From Gloeocapsopsis dulcis (lineage in GTDB: Bacteria > Cyanobacteriota > Cyanobacteriia > Cyanobacteriales > Chroococcidiopsidaceae): a stretch of DNA of 64,000 nt. This document shows positions 44,883 to 53,100 of the stretch, in pieces. Made by a program: the position numbers and the translations under genes. Position 1 is the first letter of the stretch, and each line of letters starts with the position of its first letter. The notes under the pieces were generated by a model that was not told the DNA's origin, made no database searches, and saw nothing but the letters and a program-made list of their open reading frames with translations. The stretch is taken from positions 1,845,501-1,909,500 of the forward strand of contig NZ_CP119968.1 in the NCBI RefSeq assembly GCF_032163395.1, written 5' to 3'.

Positions 44883-46925
44883 ATGGGGTTAGCCCATAAT
44901 TCAAACGGGATTGAACTTAAACAATATAATATAGACATCAATTCCGGAAACATCTTTGTTAGCTCTGTAGGCTATAAAAATCCCCTCCTCCACAACGTGT
45001 TTATGCCCCAGGACTTCTCTGGTCAAAACCTCCGAGGATACTCTTTCAAAGGACAAGACTTAACAGGTGCTAATTTTAGCCGTGCAGATATTCGGGGAAC
45101 AAACTTCACGCATGCCATTCTTAAAGATGCTAACTTTAGCCATGTTTTAGCAGGATTACAAAGCTACCGGATCGCAGGCTTACTCGTTATCTCTTTAGTT
45201 TTCTCGGTTGTTCTGATTCTCAACATCAAAGCAGGGCTACAGCCTCGGTTATGGCCTTTAATTGGTGCAATCAATGGGGCTGTCGCTGTCGCTGCCGCGA
45301 TCGCTACTTCGGTAATTGTCGCTGGGTCAGCCGCCGCAATTCTGCATATAGTGGTTGCGGTTCTGGTTGGCACGTTCATTTTAGTAGCAAATAGCGAACC
45401 TTGGTGGACTGTTTGGACAGCATGGGCTGTGATATTTCTAAGCGCGTACGTTAGCTGGCGTGCTTTGGGTGGTGCGCAACAGTATGGCTTAGTCCGCAAA
45501 GTTGCTGTTACTATTGCTGCTATAGGTGGTACTCGTTTTCGCGGTGCCGATTTAACCAATGCTAATTTTACTAAAGCCACACTTAAAGCTGTCCAATTTA
45601 GCCGTGCAGCTTTGACTCGTACGAGTTGGTTTCAGGCAAGGCTTGACTTTGCTGATGTTGCAGGTACATATCTCGAAGCGCCAAAAGTGCGGCAGTTAGT
45701 CGTCTCTAAAGATGGCAGAAATAAAAACTACGATCGCCTCGCGCTACAAGGTATCAACTTACAAGATGCTAATTTAGAAGACGCAAGCTTTATTGCTACA
45801 GATTTGAGTGAAGCGGCTTTACAAAATGCAAATCTATACCGAGCAAAGCTGGTGCAAACACAACTGTATCATGCCGACTTGACATCGGCTTGTTTAACTG
45901 GAGCTTACATTCAAGATTGGGCGATCGCTACCGATACCAAGCTAGAGCAAGTTGAGTGCGAATACATCTACACGCAATTACCGACAAAAGACGATCCCGA
46001 TCCTTGCCGTAAGCCAGACAATAAATCGGAAAACTTTAAACCTGGTGACTTTTCTGACTTTATGGCACCACTAATTAAGACGCTCGATCTGTATCGTCAA
46101 CAAAATGTCGATCCGCGTGCCGTTGCGCTTAAGACACTTGACCTTTACCATCATCAAGGAATCAATCCTGGTGCAGCTGCAGTTGCGCTGCAGCAGTTAG
46201 CCGCGAACCACCCCAATGCTGAGTTAGAAGTTGTAGCCCTAGAAGGACGAGGGCAAGACAAAATTCGCTTGCAAGCCAAAGTTGCAGGTCATAGCGATCG
46301 CTCGAAACTAAGTGCTGAATATTTTGCTAACTACAGCGAAATTAAAGCTTTACCGTACAAGGATGTGCAAGCGCTACTTGCAGGAATTGCGGAGAAGGAT
46401 CAACGCATTCGCAGCTTAGAAAATATGGTTGTCACTGCGATTCAAAGCCATAAATTTTATGCAGAAACTTACTATAACTTTGGAGATACTATGTCTGACA
46501 ATCAAGGTAGTGTCAATATCAGTGGCGTTCAAGGTAGTGTTAGCGGTGTTGCGGCGGCGGGTCAAAATCAAAATCTGACAGGAGTCGCGATCGGTCAAAT
46601 TAGCGGTGCTGTCACAAATACGATTAGTCAACTGCAACAAGCTGATACTCCAGAAGCACGGCAACTTGCGAAGTTACTTGAGCAATTGAAGGCAGCGATC
46701 GAGGTTGATGTAGACTTGAATTCAGAGGATAAAGCAGAGGCTCTAGAGCAGGTAAAAGTTTTGGCAGAAGCAGGACAAAAACCTCAAGCAGGAATGCAAA
46801 ATGCGGCAAAAACCGCCATCAAAATTCTTAAAGGCACTGCTGCTAGCTTGCCAAGTGCTACTGCTTTAGTCGAAGCGTGTAATAAGCTATTACCGTTGAT
46901 TACTAAACTATTAGTTTTATGTTAA
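44883..46925 (+). CDS. Membrane pentapeptide-repeat protein
   Basis: 680 residues. Pentapeptide repeats at about 44-90 (DFSGQNLRGYSFKGQDLTGANFSRADIRG), then a hydrophobic block of about four helices (95-205), then more pentapeptides (GADLTNANFTKATLKAVQFS, and LQGINLQDANLEDASFIATDLSEAALQNANL to about 345). A cytoplasmic-looking domain follows with DLYRQQNVDPRAVALKTLDLYHHQG, a Gly/Ser/Gln stretch (MSDNQGSVNISGVQGSVSG) and a helical C-terminus. Similar pentapeptide-membrane-NQGS proteins are frequent in filamentous and unicellular cyanobacteria without a known role. Divergent from atpD. Confidence 0.8.
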   Translation: MGLAHNSNGIELKQYNIDINSGNIFVSSVGYKNPLLHNVFMPQDFSGQNLRGYSFKGQDLTGANFSRADIRGTNFTHAILKDANFSHVLAGLQSYRIAGLLVISLVFSVVLILNIKAGLQPRLWPLIGAINGAVAVAAAIATSVIVAGSAAAILHIVVAVLVGTFILVANSEPWWTVWTAWAVIFLSAYVSWRALGGAQQYGLVRKVAVTIAAIGGTRFRGADLTNANFTKATLKAVQFSRAALTRTSWFQARLDFADVAGTYLEAPKVRQLVVSKDGRNKNYDRLALQGINLQDANLEDASFIATDLSEAALQNANLYRAKLVQTQLYHADLTSACLTGAYIQDWAIATDTKLEQVECEYIYTQLPTKDDPDPCRKPDNKSENFKPGDFSDFMAPLIKTLDLYRQQNVDPRAVALKTLDLYHHQGINPGAAAVALQQLAANHPNAELEVVALEGRGQDKIRLQAKVAGHSDRSKLSAEYFANYSEIKALPYKDVQALLAGIAEKDQRIRSLENMVVTAIQSHKFYAETYYNFGDTMSDNQGSVNISGVQGSVSGVAAAGQNQNLTGVAIGQISGAVTNTISQLQQADTPEARQLAKLLEQLKAAIEVDVDLNSEDKAEALEQVKVLAEAGQKPQAGMQNAAKTAIKILKGTAASLPSATALVEACNKLLPLITKLLVLC

Positions 46926-47077
46926 GACTTCTTTGGATAGGATTTTTGGTACTATCATTGCTTTTAGCTGAACTAGCAAGTCAAGTGACCAAAAAAGCTA
47001 GGGTAATGAGTTTTACTAGACATCATTCAGACTGGCATTTTAATGCCAATAAATTACCTTACCGATCTCAATACTAA
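46919..47077 (+). CDS. Possible small protein overlapping the pentapeptide gene
   Basis: A 52-codon frame whose ATG overlaps the end of the upstream gene by seven bases. The N-terminus is hydrophobic (MLRLLWIGFLVLSLLLAELA), the rest basic and polar. The overlap would permit coupled translation, but no family is recognised and the end overlaps the convergent gene by four bases. It may be a chance frame. Confidence 0.3.
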   Translation: MLRLLWIGFLVLSLLLAELASQVTKKARVMSFTRHHSDWHFNANKLPYRSQY

Positions 47078-47799
47078 GCGAAAGCAATATAGTCAAGCCG
47101 GATTAAATCATCGCGTTTGATATTGAAAGCACTGAATCTAGTTGCGGCATACGCTTGCTGTTCGCACAAGAACTCATCCACAAAGCCATACGAATCTTCA
47201 ATTTCTGCTGCGGTTAGTTGCCGCAGTTTTGACTCAAATAGGTGTGGCTCACATGTCCGGTCTGGTGCTTCCCATAAAGCTTCATCATGGGTATCTTGCC
47301 AGGTGTCCTCATCATACTCCAATTTTTCCATGAGAGTGCCATTTTCCCAACACGCGTAACCAATACATCCACTAGTATCGCTAAACCAGTAGTGGATTGT
47401 GCGGGTATTTAACTTTTGTGACAAGGATATGCCTTGCGACTCCCAATTCCAAACATCAGATATGTAAAAGCCGTCGAGAATATCCCTGTACTGATCGGTT
47501 AAACCTCCATTCAGGATTCCTGTCCAAACATGTCCTTGGAATTGGAATAAAATTAGCCCGCGACCTCGAAGCTCTTGACCATAAATGTCACGCTCCCATC
47601 GCACTCCCGACTCTGCCACCACTTCAGCTACTTGGTCTAATGGGGCAAGTACCAGCAGCCCATCCACGATTGTATCTACATCTTCCAACCCACAACGTTT
47701 TTCTCTAGGGGGTTTTTCTGAATCAATCGTAGAACCTGTGTCATTTTCTGAAACTCGCTTGGTTAAGTGAATTTCAGCATGAGGGTTATCTGAGGACAT
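47074..47799 (-). CDS. Unrecognised acidic protein at the end of the toxin-immunity locus
   Basis: 241 residues, strongly acidic and Trp/Tyr-rich, with no signal peptide or membrane helix. Recognisable only as a folded cytoplasmic protein (GLILFQFQGHVWTGILNG, RTIHYWFSDTSGCIGYACWENG, AAEIEDSYGFVDEFLCEQ). It starts two bases after the truncated SUKH-type gene and is last in a same-strand series behind a secreted HNH nuclease. Acidic, aromatic-rich proteins in that position are often immunity proteins. This is inference from position and composition; no family was identified. Confidence 0.65.
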   Translation of the reverse strand: MSSDNPHAEIHLTKRVSENDTGSTIDSEKPPREKRCGLEDVDTIVDGLLVLAPLDQVAEVVAESGVRWERDIYGQELRGRGLILFQFQGHVWTGILNGGLTDQYRDILDGFYISDVWNWESQGISLSQKLNTRTIHYWFSDTSGCIGYACWENGTLMEKLEYDEDTWQDTHDEALWEAPDRTCEPHLFESKLRQLTAAEIEDSYGFVDEFLCEQQAYAATRFSAFNIKRDDLIRLDYIAFA

Positions 47800-47801
47800 A
47801 G

Positions 47802-48011
47802 TTAAAATTTTAAAGAGGAGGGACGACCTGCAGGCAGGGTCTTAAGTAAAAATTTGTGATGACTTGGTGGCAGCAGTACCTCCAGTGCCATCTCACAAGC
47901 TTGAATTGCTGCTTCCGTTGCTGCTGGATTCAGAACAAATTTCCAGTCATGTGGGAATTCGTGTAAGATTATCTTTGCTTGCTCAATCCGAGCCGGCAGC
48001 CAGTCAAACAT
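47802..48011 (-). pseudogene. Truncated SMI1/KNR4 (SUKH) immunity-like gene
   Basis: 69 codons starting MFDWLPARIEQAKII, the same start as its two upstream paralogs, with matching FVLNPAATEAAIQACEMALEVLLPPS. Similarity stops at HKFLL, where the paralogs continue into an RWNGA/QWNGA core. The last 12 codons are unrelated and partly written by a GCAGGC-type repeat (about 47828-47842). The C-terminal two-thirds of the domain is gone, so it is likely non-functional. A longer frame to 48152 would run over the TPR gene and is rejected. Confidence 0.75.
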
Positions 48012-48033
48012 AATGCTTTTTCCTGAAGCTAAG

Positions 48034-48534
48034 TTACTGCTGAAGCTGCTGAATTTTGTCCAATACATTTTGGTAGTTAGATATAGCTTCGTTTGTTTGA
48101 TAGCGGTTGGCGATTCTCTGATAGTACTTTGCAGCTCGTTGATAATCTTCAAATGCTCCCTGCCTATCTTCTAACTCAGAACGAATATTACCTCGGTTAA
48201 TATAGACTTCGGCTAAAAAGGAATCGCTATATTTAGATGGGTTACACAAAATTTGGTCAAAGTCTGCAATTGCTCCCTGTTGATCTCCAAGTTTAGCTCT
48301 GGCAACCCCTCGTTTGTTATATGCAGCCTCATAACCAAAACTAATAGCTTGGTTGTAATCCTCAACTGCAGCGCTATAGTCTGTTAAGGCAAAAAGTGCA
48401 TTACCTCGCTCATAATAAACACGCTCGTATTTATTCCAAAGTAGCAGTGCTTGGGTAAAATCTTCAATAGCTCCTTTATAGTCGTTATTCTGAATCTTTA
48501 TCTTGCCCTGATCGTAGAATTGCCAAGCATTCAT
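48034..48534 (-). CDS. TPR protein, probably the detached C-terminal half of a SUKH-TPR fusion
   Basis: 166 residues with four TPR units: MNAWQFYDQGKIKIQNNDYKGAIEDFTQAL, RVYYERGNALFALTDYSAAVEDYNQAI, AAYNKRGVARAKLGDQQGAIADFDQI and AEVYINRGNIRSELEDRQGAFEDYQRA. The reading frame continues upstream without a stop for 40 codons to a TAG at 48655-48657, and beyond it is the SUKH gene in the same frame. No Shine-Dalgarno is evident before the ATG. Either this is now an independent protein or it is the silent half of a gene broken by one nonsense codon. Confidence 0.7.
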   Translation of the reverse strand: MNAWQFYDQGKIKIQNNDYKGAIEDFTQALLLWNKYERVYYERGNALFALTDYSAAVEDYNQAISFGYEAAYNKRGVARAKLGDQQGAIADFDQILCNPSKYSDSFLAEVYINRGNIRSELEDRQGAFEDYQRAAKYYQRIANRYQTNEAISNYQNVLDKIQQLQQ

Positions 48535-48654
48535 TCGGGCTGCAATTGCTGAGGGGGTATTATCAGCAAGTGACGAAGTAGATGACGATTCTAGCTCAAT
48601 CCAATACTCTGGGAGTTTCTTCTTGTTTATTACCTGGTCAAAGATCTTCTCCAG

Positions 48655-49140
48655 CTACTCGGCAAAGGAAGAGGCAATTTTGGCTTGCCGCCATTCTACT
48701 GGATGAGAATCATGATCGCAATCTAGAACTGCATACTCCGAGTTAGTTGTTTGAGCAGGGTTGAGTCCACAGCTATCTCCGCCGCCATTATAATTGCAAA
48801 AGAGGATGAGCGAATCCCATTCTTCATCGCTAAGATCGCCTCTTTCTTCCTGATTAAAATCGAAGAGTTCGTGAGTGCTCTGGATACTAAACATACGACC
48901 CTCGTGGTACCAAACATTACCATCAGGTAGTAGAGATTTATGAGTGTAGAATAAGTGAGCACCATTCCACTGCAATAGAAACTCTCTGTAGCTTGGTGGT
49001 AAAGGTATACCTAGTGCAGCCTCACAAGAATCAATATCTGCTTTTGTTGCTGGTGGGTTCAAGCGGAATTTCCAGCCCTGCTCAAATTCCTTTGAGATTA
49101 TTTTTGCTTGCTCTATCTGCTCCGGTAGCCATTCAAACAC
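48655..49140 (-). CDS. SMI1/KNR4 (SUKH) immunity-like protein, shortened by a nonsense codon
   Basis: 161 residues. MFEWLPEQIEQAKIISKEF, ATKADIDSCEAALGIPLPPSYREFLLQWNGAHLF, IQSTHELFDFN, WDSLILFCNYNGGGDSCGLNP and YAVLDCDHDSHP form an almost complete SUKH-1 domain. It ends SSFAE then TAG. The upstream paralog reads SSFIEWLEQIFEQV there, so the TAG replaces a TGG (Trp) codon. After the TAG, LEKIFDQVINKKKLPEYWIE continues the alignment and then runs in frame into the TPR gene. The core fold is intact, so immunity function may survive. Confidence 0.85.
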   Translation of the reverse strand: MFEWLPEQIEQAKIISKEFEQGWKFRLNPPATKADIDSCEAALGIPLPPSYREFLLQWNGAHLFYTHKSLLPDGNVWYHEGRMFSIQSTHELFDFNQEERGDLSDEEWDSLILFCNYNGGGDSCGLNPAQTTNSEYAVLDCDHDSHPVEWRQAKIASSFAE

Positions 49141-49153
49141 AGCGCGTTTCTCC

Positions 49154-49696
49154 CTACCACAGATCCTTTGAACCTAGCCAAAAGAATGGATGTTTTTTCT
49201 GGGCTACCTGTTCAAAGATTTGCTCCAGCCACTCTATAAAGGAAGAAGCAATCTTTGATTGCCGCCACTGTGCTGGCTCAAGCTCGTGAAAACAATCTAG
49301 AACTGCATACTCCGCGTTCTTTTCTTGGCTGGGATCGAATCCACAGTAATCCGCACTCATGCCTAAATAACAAAAGAGGATAAGTGAGTCCCATTCCTCA
49401 TTAGTGAAATTGACCTTTTCCTCACGATTGAAATTCAGAAGTTCATGAGTGCCCTTAATACCAATTTCGGAGAGAACACCGCCACTTAGTTGGCTTTCTT
49501 CACGAAATAGGGAAGCACCATTCCACCGCAGTAGGAATTCTCGGTAGCTTAGTGGCAACAATACACCTAAGTCCGTCTCACAAGTTCGAATCTCTGCTTC
49601 TGTAGCTGGTAGATTGAGGATGAACCGCCAGTCCAGCGAAAATTCCTGTGATATTATCTTTGCTTGCTCTATTCGTTCCGGCAACCATTCAAACAT
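49154..49696 (-). CDS. SMI1/KNR4 (SUKH) family immunity-like protein
   Basis: 180 residues, complete. MFEWLPERIEQAKIISQEF, ATEAEIRTCETDLGVLLPLSYREFLLRWNGASLF, IKGTHELLNFNREEKVNFTNEEWDSLILFCY, YAVLDCFHELEPAQW and IEWLEQIFEQVAQKKHPFFWLG. SUKH-superfamily proteins are known to neutralise nuclease toxins of bacterial polymorphic toxin systems. The gene is the first after the secreted HNH protein on the same strand (180-base gap), and 13 bases separate it from the next paralog. It is the best candidate for the cognate antidote. Confidence 0.88.
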   Translation of the reverse strand: MFEWLPERIEQAKIISQEFSLDWRFILNLPATEAEIRTCETDLGVLLPLSYREFLLRWNGASLFREESQLSGGVLSEIGIKGTHELLNFNREEKVNFTNEEWDSLILFCYLGMSADYCGFDPSQEKNAEYAVLDCFHELEPAQWRQSKIASSFIEWLEQIFEQVAQKKHPFFWLGSKDLW

Positions 49697-49876
49697 GATG
49701 TGTTTCTCTCGTGCTAACTAGCATAGTAGTAGGTGAGTTTGTCTATTCTTTGAGCTTGACATTGAAAGCTTTTTGGTAAATTGAACATTTTCGCTTTAGA
49801 GAGCAGATACCTGGCATTCATTTATCTCTGGCTACCAGGTAGCTATTTGAGTCAAATACTTTAGAGACTTTATAAA

Positions 49877-50881
49877 TTACCACACACGCGGATTAAACTT
49901 CCTCCACCATTTAGTGAAGGGTAAGTGGTCTGTATGGGTAAGGATAACTCCATTTTGCACATAGTTGTCCCCACCCCACCTTAGCGGTTTGATGTGATGA
50001 ACCTCGATTTTTGACCCTGTTGGAATCACCCACTGCTTAAGTCGGTAGTAAGCCTCTACGTTTTTTGGAAAGTCGGGATCGCGATAACAAGAGGGTGGGG
50101 GTACACTACCATCCGGACACACGTTATAAGGTGGGTCGTAGGGAAATGGGACATATTCAGAAGGTCCGGGCTGGGGCAGTTGAACCCTTGGATAGGCCTT
50201 GCCCACATCGTTATAATGCCAAGTCGCTCTAACTTTTGGAGAACCAACGACTTCACCTTCAGTTCCGATCCAAGTTGCAATAGCTGTTGCATGGAGATGT
50301 TTCGTGCCGCTGACGGTGTGTTTATAAGTGGGAGTTTGGCAGAAACTACTTCCAGAACAGAAATGAGTTGGAGCCTTACTACTTTGTAGATAGTTGTAAG
50401 GAGTGTTGACATTGGAGCGCTCTAGCATTAGTTGAATATTATATGGAACTCCAGCAGTGCAGGCTACATAAGCTCCATAGGTCACGTCTGGTGCTGTTGA
50501 AAAATTTTGCCAAATTGTAAGTAAACATATGTAAGCTTGGGTAGATATCTGTCCGGGCTTGTTGCTTACAGGTAGTCTTATCTCTTTAGTTTCGACAATT
50601 ACCTTGTCACTGATTTTTGCAGCAGGCTTTTTTACAATCGGGTCAACAACTCCTATGTTGTCAACCCCAGTATCAGGAACAACTGGGGTATTGACTTCTG
50701 TATCAACAACTTCTTCAGGTTTATCCTCTTTGTTCTTAGCCTGTGATCCTACTTGAGGAAGCTGTGCTAAGACTAGGGATGTTCTTACCCAACTGGGGCT
50801 GAGCAGTCCCAAATCCGCAACAGTTGCAATAAGTACTGATAAGAACAGTAATGTACTTGTTGTTATTTTTAGATTTTTCAT
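49877..50881 (-). CDS. Secreted protein with C-terminal HNH nuclease motif, putative toxin
   Basis: 334 residues. A signal peptide (LKITTSTLLFLSVLIATVADLG, cleavage possibly near ALAQ-like VLAQ at 37-40) leads to a Pro/Val/Asp-rich low-complexity stretch (50-100). A cysteine-containing beta-rich middle (STQAYICLLTIWQ, HFCSGSSFCQTP, THFC to HATAIATWIG) follows. The C-terminal nuclease motif is EVHHIKPLRWGGDN (H295, H296, D305, N306), NGVILTH and HTDHLPFTKWW (H316, H319): the HHI-P-GG-N-H pattern of HNH/treble-clef endonucleases. Position before several SUKH genes suggests a polymorphic-toxin nuclease. A non-toxic secreted nuclease is the alternative. Confidence 0.78.
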   Translation of the reverse strand: MKNLKITTSTLLFLSVLIATVADLGLLSPSWVRTSLVLAQLPQVGSQAKNKEDKPEEVVDTEVNTPVVPDTGVDNIGVVDPIVKKPAAKISDKVIVETKEIRLPVSNKPGQISTQAYICLLTIWQNFSTAPDVTYGAYVACTAGVPYNIQLMLERSNVNTPYNYLQSSKAPTHFCSGSSFCQTPTYKHTVSGTKHLHATAIATWIGTEGEVVGSPKVRATWHYNDVGKAYPRVQLPQPGPSEYVPFPYDPPYNVCPDGSVPPPSCYRDPDFPKNVEAYYRLKQWVIPTGSKIEVHHIKPLRWGGDNYVQNGVILTHTDHLPFTKWWRKFNPRVW

Positions 50882-51608
50882 TTTTTTACTTAATGCTTAT
50901 GAGTTAAATTGTTGAAACTTAAGGCATTTTTCCTGTCATATAGAAACAGCAACTCAACTCTGCTAATTAGCCAAAGTTCAGCTAGCAACCACTGCCTGTG
51001 TATCACTTAATAGCTTGTAAACTTTGTGCATCAACTACGCTATTAATTTAGCTGTCTATATCTATAACCTGTGATAATTGATGTGTGGCTTGCAAGTAAT
51101 CAGTGGGTGTGCGGAAGTTTTAGAGTGAATAATATAAAGTAAAATTAAAGTTTTTATTGCTATCTTTTCTAGGTTAAGGAGGTTGATTTTTCGGAGATAA
51201 AACTTTATTCCCTCGGTAATTTCTTGACGTAATTTAAAACAATTGTGACCCAACACTAATCTACAAATATGTAACCTCGGTGTTTCAAAACCTAGGGTTA
51301 AAATCCAGTATCTTTATAACTATTTAAATTTTCGAGAGTATTCTAAGTACATTTGCTGAAGCAATATCAATTATTCGCTCCTAACTTACCTAGCAAATAT
51401 TGCAGGCATTGTGAGCTTCTTATTAATCTAGCTGTAATGTCTTCGCAATATCTTAATTCTATGTTCAGTAACAACTCCAATCTCTTTCACTAATTTCTTC
51501 AGTTATTCCTGGTTTAGAAGTATTTGATTTAGCTCATGTTCTCTAGCAGATTCATGAGTAAAGCAGATCGCATTCAGGAAATAGAGAATTGGAGTAAATA
51601 ACCAGCAA
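50882..51608. other. Long AT-rich gap between toxin and subtilase genes
   Basis: 727 bases, divergent promoters expected at both sides. AT-rich, with no RNA gene, repeat family or domain-bearing frame that I can identify. A 64-codon minus-strand frame at 51062-51256 has no coding character. Confidence 0.45.
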
Positions 51609-52898
51609 ATGTTATATTTTCGACCTGTTATTAGACTTGGTGTTGGTCTTCTGGGTACCGCTGCATTCAGTCTTTCGAGCTTCCTATCTGTAACTGCACA
51701 ACCTAATGCCGGACTGCCAGATCAGTATATTGTCGTCCTGCGTGATGGTCACGACCCACTCACGGTTGCGCAACAACACGCGAACGTTCATGCTCTGAGT
51801 GTAGGTTTTGTCTATAAACACGCGCTCAAGGGTTATGCCGCGCGCATTCCTGAAGGGCGACTTGCAGCACTTGCCCGCGATCCACGTGTATTATTCATCT
51901 CAGAAGATCGTCCAGTCAAAGCAACGGGACAAACACTACCAACCGGCGTAGATCGTATTCAAGCAGATGTGAGTAGCACCAAATCTGGTAACGGGACGGG
52001 AACTGTAAATGTAGCTGTGGCGATCGTGGACACTGGTATTGATATCCGCCATCGCGACTTGAATGTAGTGGGGGGCAAGAATTGTTCGACCGGAGGCACA
52101 AGCTACGACGATGGCAATGGTCATGGCACTCATGTAGCTGGTACAGTTGCAGCCAAGGATAACGGTATAGGTGTTGTAGGTGTAGCTCCTGGAACACCAC
52201 TTTATGCAGTGCGCGTTCTAGACGACACTGGCTCAGGAACTTGGTCGTCAGTCATTTGTGGCATCGACTGGGTAAGTGCAAACGCGGCTAATTACGGAAT
52301 TAAGGTTGTGAACATGAGCCTTGGCGGTAGTGGTTCAGACGACAACAACTGTGGTTACACCAACGGTGACGCACTGCATCAAGCTATTTGTAAATCAGTA
52401 GAAAAGGGTCTAACATACGTCGTCTCTGCTGGTAATAGCGCTTTGGACTTCGTTAACTCTGTCCCTGCTGCTTATAACGAGGTACTCACGGTGACAGCGA
52501 TCGCTGATTTCAACGGACAGCCAGGGGGTGGGGCTGCACCAACTTGCAGTGCTGATATTGATGATACTGCTGCCAGTTTTAGTAATTTCACGACGATTGG
52601 CAGTGATGATGAATCTCACACAATAGCTGCACCAGGTGTTTGCATCAACTCGACTTGGAAGGGTCGCAGCTACAATACCATTTCTGGTACGAGCATGGCT
52701 GCTCCACATATTGCTGGTACAGCGGCGCTTTGCATTGCAAGTGGAGCGTGTTCTGGGCTAACTCCAAATCAGATTATTGCCAAGCTGCGTAGCGATGCGG
52801 CAGCCCAGCCTACGAACTATGGCTTTACATACTTTTCTAATTCGCCAAACGATACTACACGCTATTACGGTTCCTTAGGGTATGCTGGTGGCTATTAG
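51609..52898 (+). CDS. Secreted S8 subtilisin-like serine protease
   Basis: 429 residues. Signal peptide 1-30; inhibitor I9-type propeptide at about 38-105 (DQYIVVLRDGHDPLTVAQQH, YKHALKGYAARIPEGRL, VLFISED). The peptidase S8 domain has catalytic D141 in AIVDTGID, H172 in GHGTHVAGTVAA and S362 in GTSMAAPHIAG, with Asn in VVSAGNSALD. Proteinase K-like subgroup by its spacing and cysteines. All catalytic residues are present, so it should be an active exported protease. It is divergent from the HNH gene; a link to that system is only positional. Confidence 0.93.
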   Translation: MLYFRPVIRLGVGLLGTAAFSLSSFLSVTAQPNAGLPDQYIVVLRDGHDPLTVAQQHANVHALSVGFVYKHALKGYAARIPEGRLAALARDPRVLFISEDRPVKATGQTLPTGVDRIQADVSSTKSGNGTGTVNVAVAIVDTGIDIRHRDLNVVGGKNCSTGGTSYDDGNGHGTHVAGTVAAKDNGIGVVGVAPGTPLYAVRVLDDTGSGTWSSVICGIDWVSANAANYGIKVVNMSLGGSGSDDNNCGYTNGDALHQAICKSVEKGLTYVVSAGNSALDFVNSVPAAYNEVLTVTAIADFNGQPGGGAAPTCSADIDDTAASFSNFTTIGSDDESHTIAAPGVCINSTWKGRSYNTISGTSMAAPHIAGTAALCIASGACSGLTPNQIIAKLRSDAAAQPTNYGFTYFSNSPNDTTRYYGSLGYAGGY

Positions 52899-53100
52899 CG
52901 GTTGGCTCAAGTAGAACAACGCTGCTTACCATTTCTACCAACCACTTTTGCATACCCCTTCTTTCTGTAGTCAGAATCAGCTATGCGATCGCATCTTGAC
53001 GAATTGCCATGGCTAGCACTTTTCCTCCATCGTACGGAAGATGGCATCAGCTTTAAGAATCCTTGAAACTGACAAAAAGTTAACTTATAGAGCAGCCTTT

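Noticed and set aside
45164-45580. 138-codon frame antisense to the pentapeptide membrane protein
   Set aside because: It mirrors the hydrophobic block of the real gene; the Thr/Ala/Arg-rich translation is typical of an antisense shadow.
48012-48152. Extended start of the third SUKH gene at 48152
   Set aside because: The extra 47 residues overlap the end of the TPR gene in another frame and have no similarity, while MFDWLPARIEQ matches the paralog starts.
51062-51256. 64-codon minus-strand frame in the toxin-subtilase gap
   Set aside because: AT-rich, Lys/Ile-rich translation without motif, no ribosome-binding site, isolated.
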